Source of the DNA: Mesorhizobium sp.
GTDB taxonomy: Bacteria; Pseudomonadota; Alphaproteobacteria; Rhizobiales; Rhizobiaceae
Length of the DNA: 64,000 nt
Reading direction: 5' to 3'
NCBI GenBank assembly: GCA_004020875.1
Contig: SAPZ01000002.1
Location: forward strand, 434,001 to 498,000
The position numbers and the translations under genes were made by a program. Shown here in pieces: positions 63,762 through 64,000 of this stretch. The notes beneath the pieces were generated by a model. That model was given only the letters and a program-made list of their open reading frames with translations. It did not search any database and had not been told where the DNA came from. Numbering within the stretch: position 1 is the stretch's first letter; every line of letters starts with the position of its first letter.

Positions 63762-64000
63762 CTATTCGGCGGCGGTCAGTATCGAGTCGGAAAGGCCTTC
63801 CGGCTTCGGGCCGCCATAGGCCCAGTCCAGCAGCTTGATCGTGTGCACCACCGGCAGCCTGGCGGCGGAGGCGATCTGGGTGATGCAGCCGATGTTGCCG
63901 GTGGCGACAACTGAAGCGCCGGTCGCCTCGATGTTTTTCACCTTGCGGTCGCGCAGCTTGGAGGAAATCTCCGGCTGCAGGATGTTGTAGGTGCCGGCCG
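63762..64000 (-). CDS. glcF: glycolate oxidase iron-sulfur subunit, 3' part only
   Basis: The partial frame, open to the window end, encodes the C-terminus of GlcF: NILQPEISSKLRDRKVKNIE, ATGNIGCITQIASAARLPVV and HTIKLLDWAYGGPKPE. The Cys in GNIGC is one of the conserved CCG-type cysteines. The gene continues beyond 64000. GlcF partners GlcD/GlcE in oxidising glycolate to glyoxylate. Confidence 0.88.
   Translation of the reverse strand, partial: AGTYNILQPEISSKLRDRKVKNIEATGASVVATGNIGCITQIASAARLPVVHTIKLLDWAYGGPKPEGLSDSILTAAE

Overview
The window looks like a chromosomal segment of a Mesorhizobium-type alphaproteobacterium (order Hyphomicrobiales). This rests on high GC coding, a MucR/Ros regulator, short-form HisG with a separate HisZ, rhizobial palindromic intergenic repeats, a trb-associated DUF2274 gene and an EcfG-type promoter. 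No database search was possible, so the genus is an inference.

Right part (about 42.7-64.0 kb): ordinary core chromosome. It holds guaA, an MTA/SAH nucleosidase, a hotdog thioesterase, tspO, an RsmB-type rRNA methyltransferase, aqpZ, the divergent katG/oxyR pair, a ferric-reductase-like flavoprotein, a poly-gamma-glutamate hydrolase, an acyl-CoA synthetase, the hisS-hisZ-hisG cluster, tag, an L,D-transpeptidase, a FolD-like protein with altered active-site residues and the 3' end of glcF.

Left part (about 0-22.4 kb): accessory DNA with many scars. It starts with a polysaccharide cluster (GH43-like, glycosyltransferase, UDP-galactopyranose mutase, GH-A glycosidase). Next come fragments: a frameshifted nuoD piece, a lone trb-linked DUF2274 gene, an ABC permease that lost its N-terminus, an istB remnant, a truncated SAF-domain oxidoreductase and a LysR tail. 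A stretch of small rhizobial genes follows, with a stand-alone ATP-dependent DNA ligase, a secreted SNase-excalibur nuclease, a NYN-domain protein behind a strongly structured leader, and an excisionase-like/integrase pair ending in a degenerate tRNA-Pro-like sequence.

Middle (about 22.5-42.7 kb): a defence island abutting the 3' end of guaA, where a P4-type integrase sits beside repeated candidate arm sites. Its cargo is (i) two very large same-strand genes, each predicted to join an N-terminal PD-(D/E)XK-like nuclease to a STAND P-loop NTPase and a long sensor region, one carrying an apparent frameshift; (ii) a complete, translationally coupled Wadjet operon jetABCD; and (iii) an AlpA-type regulator. 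The tandem nuclease-STAND pair next to Wadjet is the best candidate for an undescribed or poorly described system. The structured RNA element in front of the NYN gene is the next most unusual feature.
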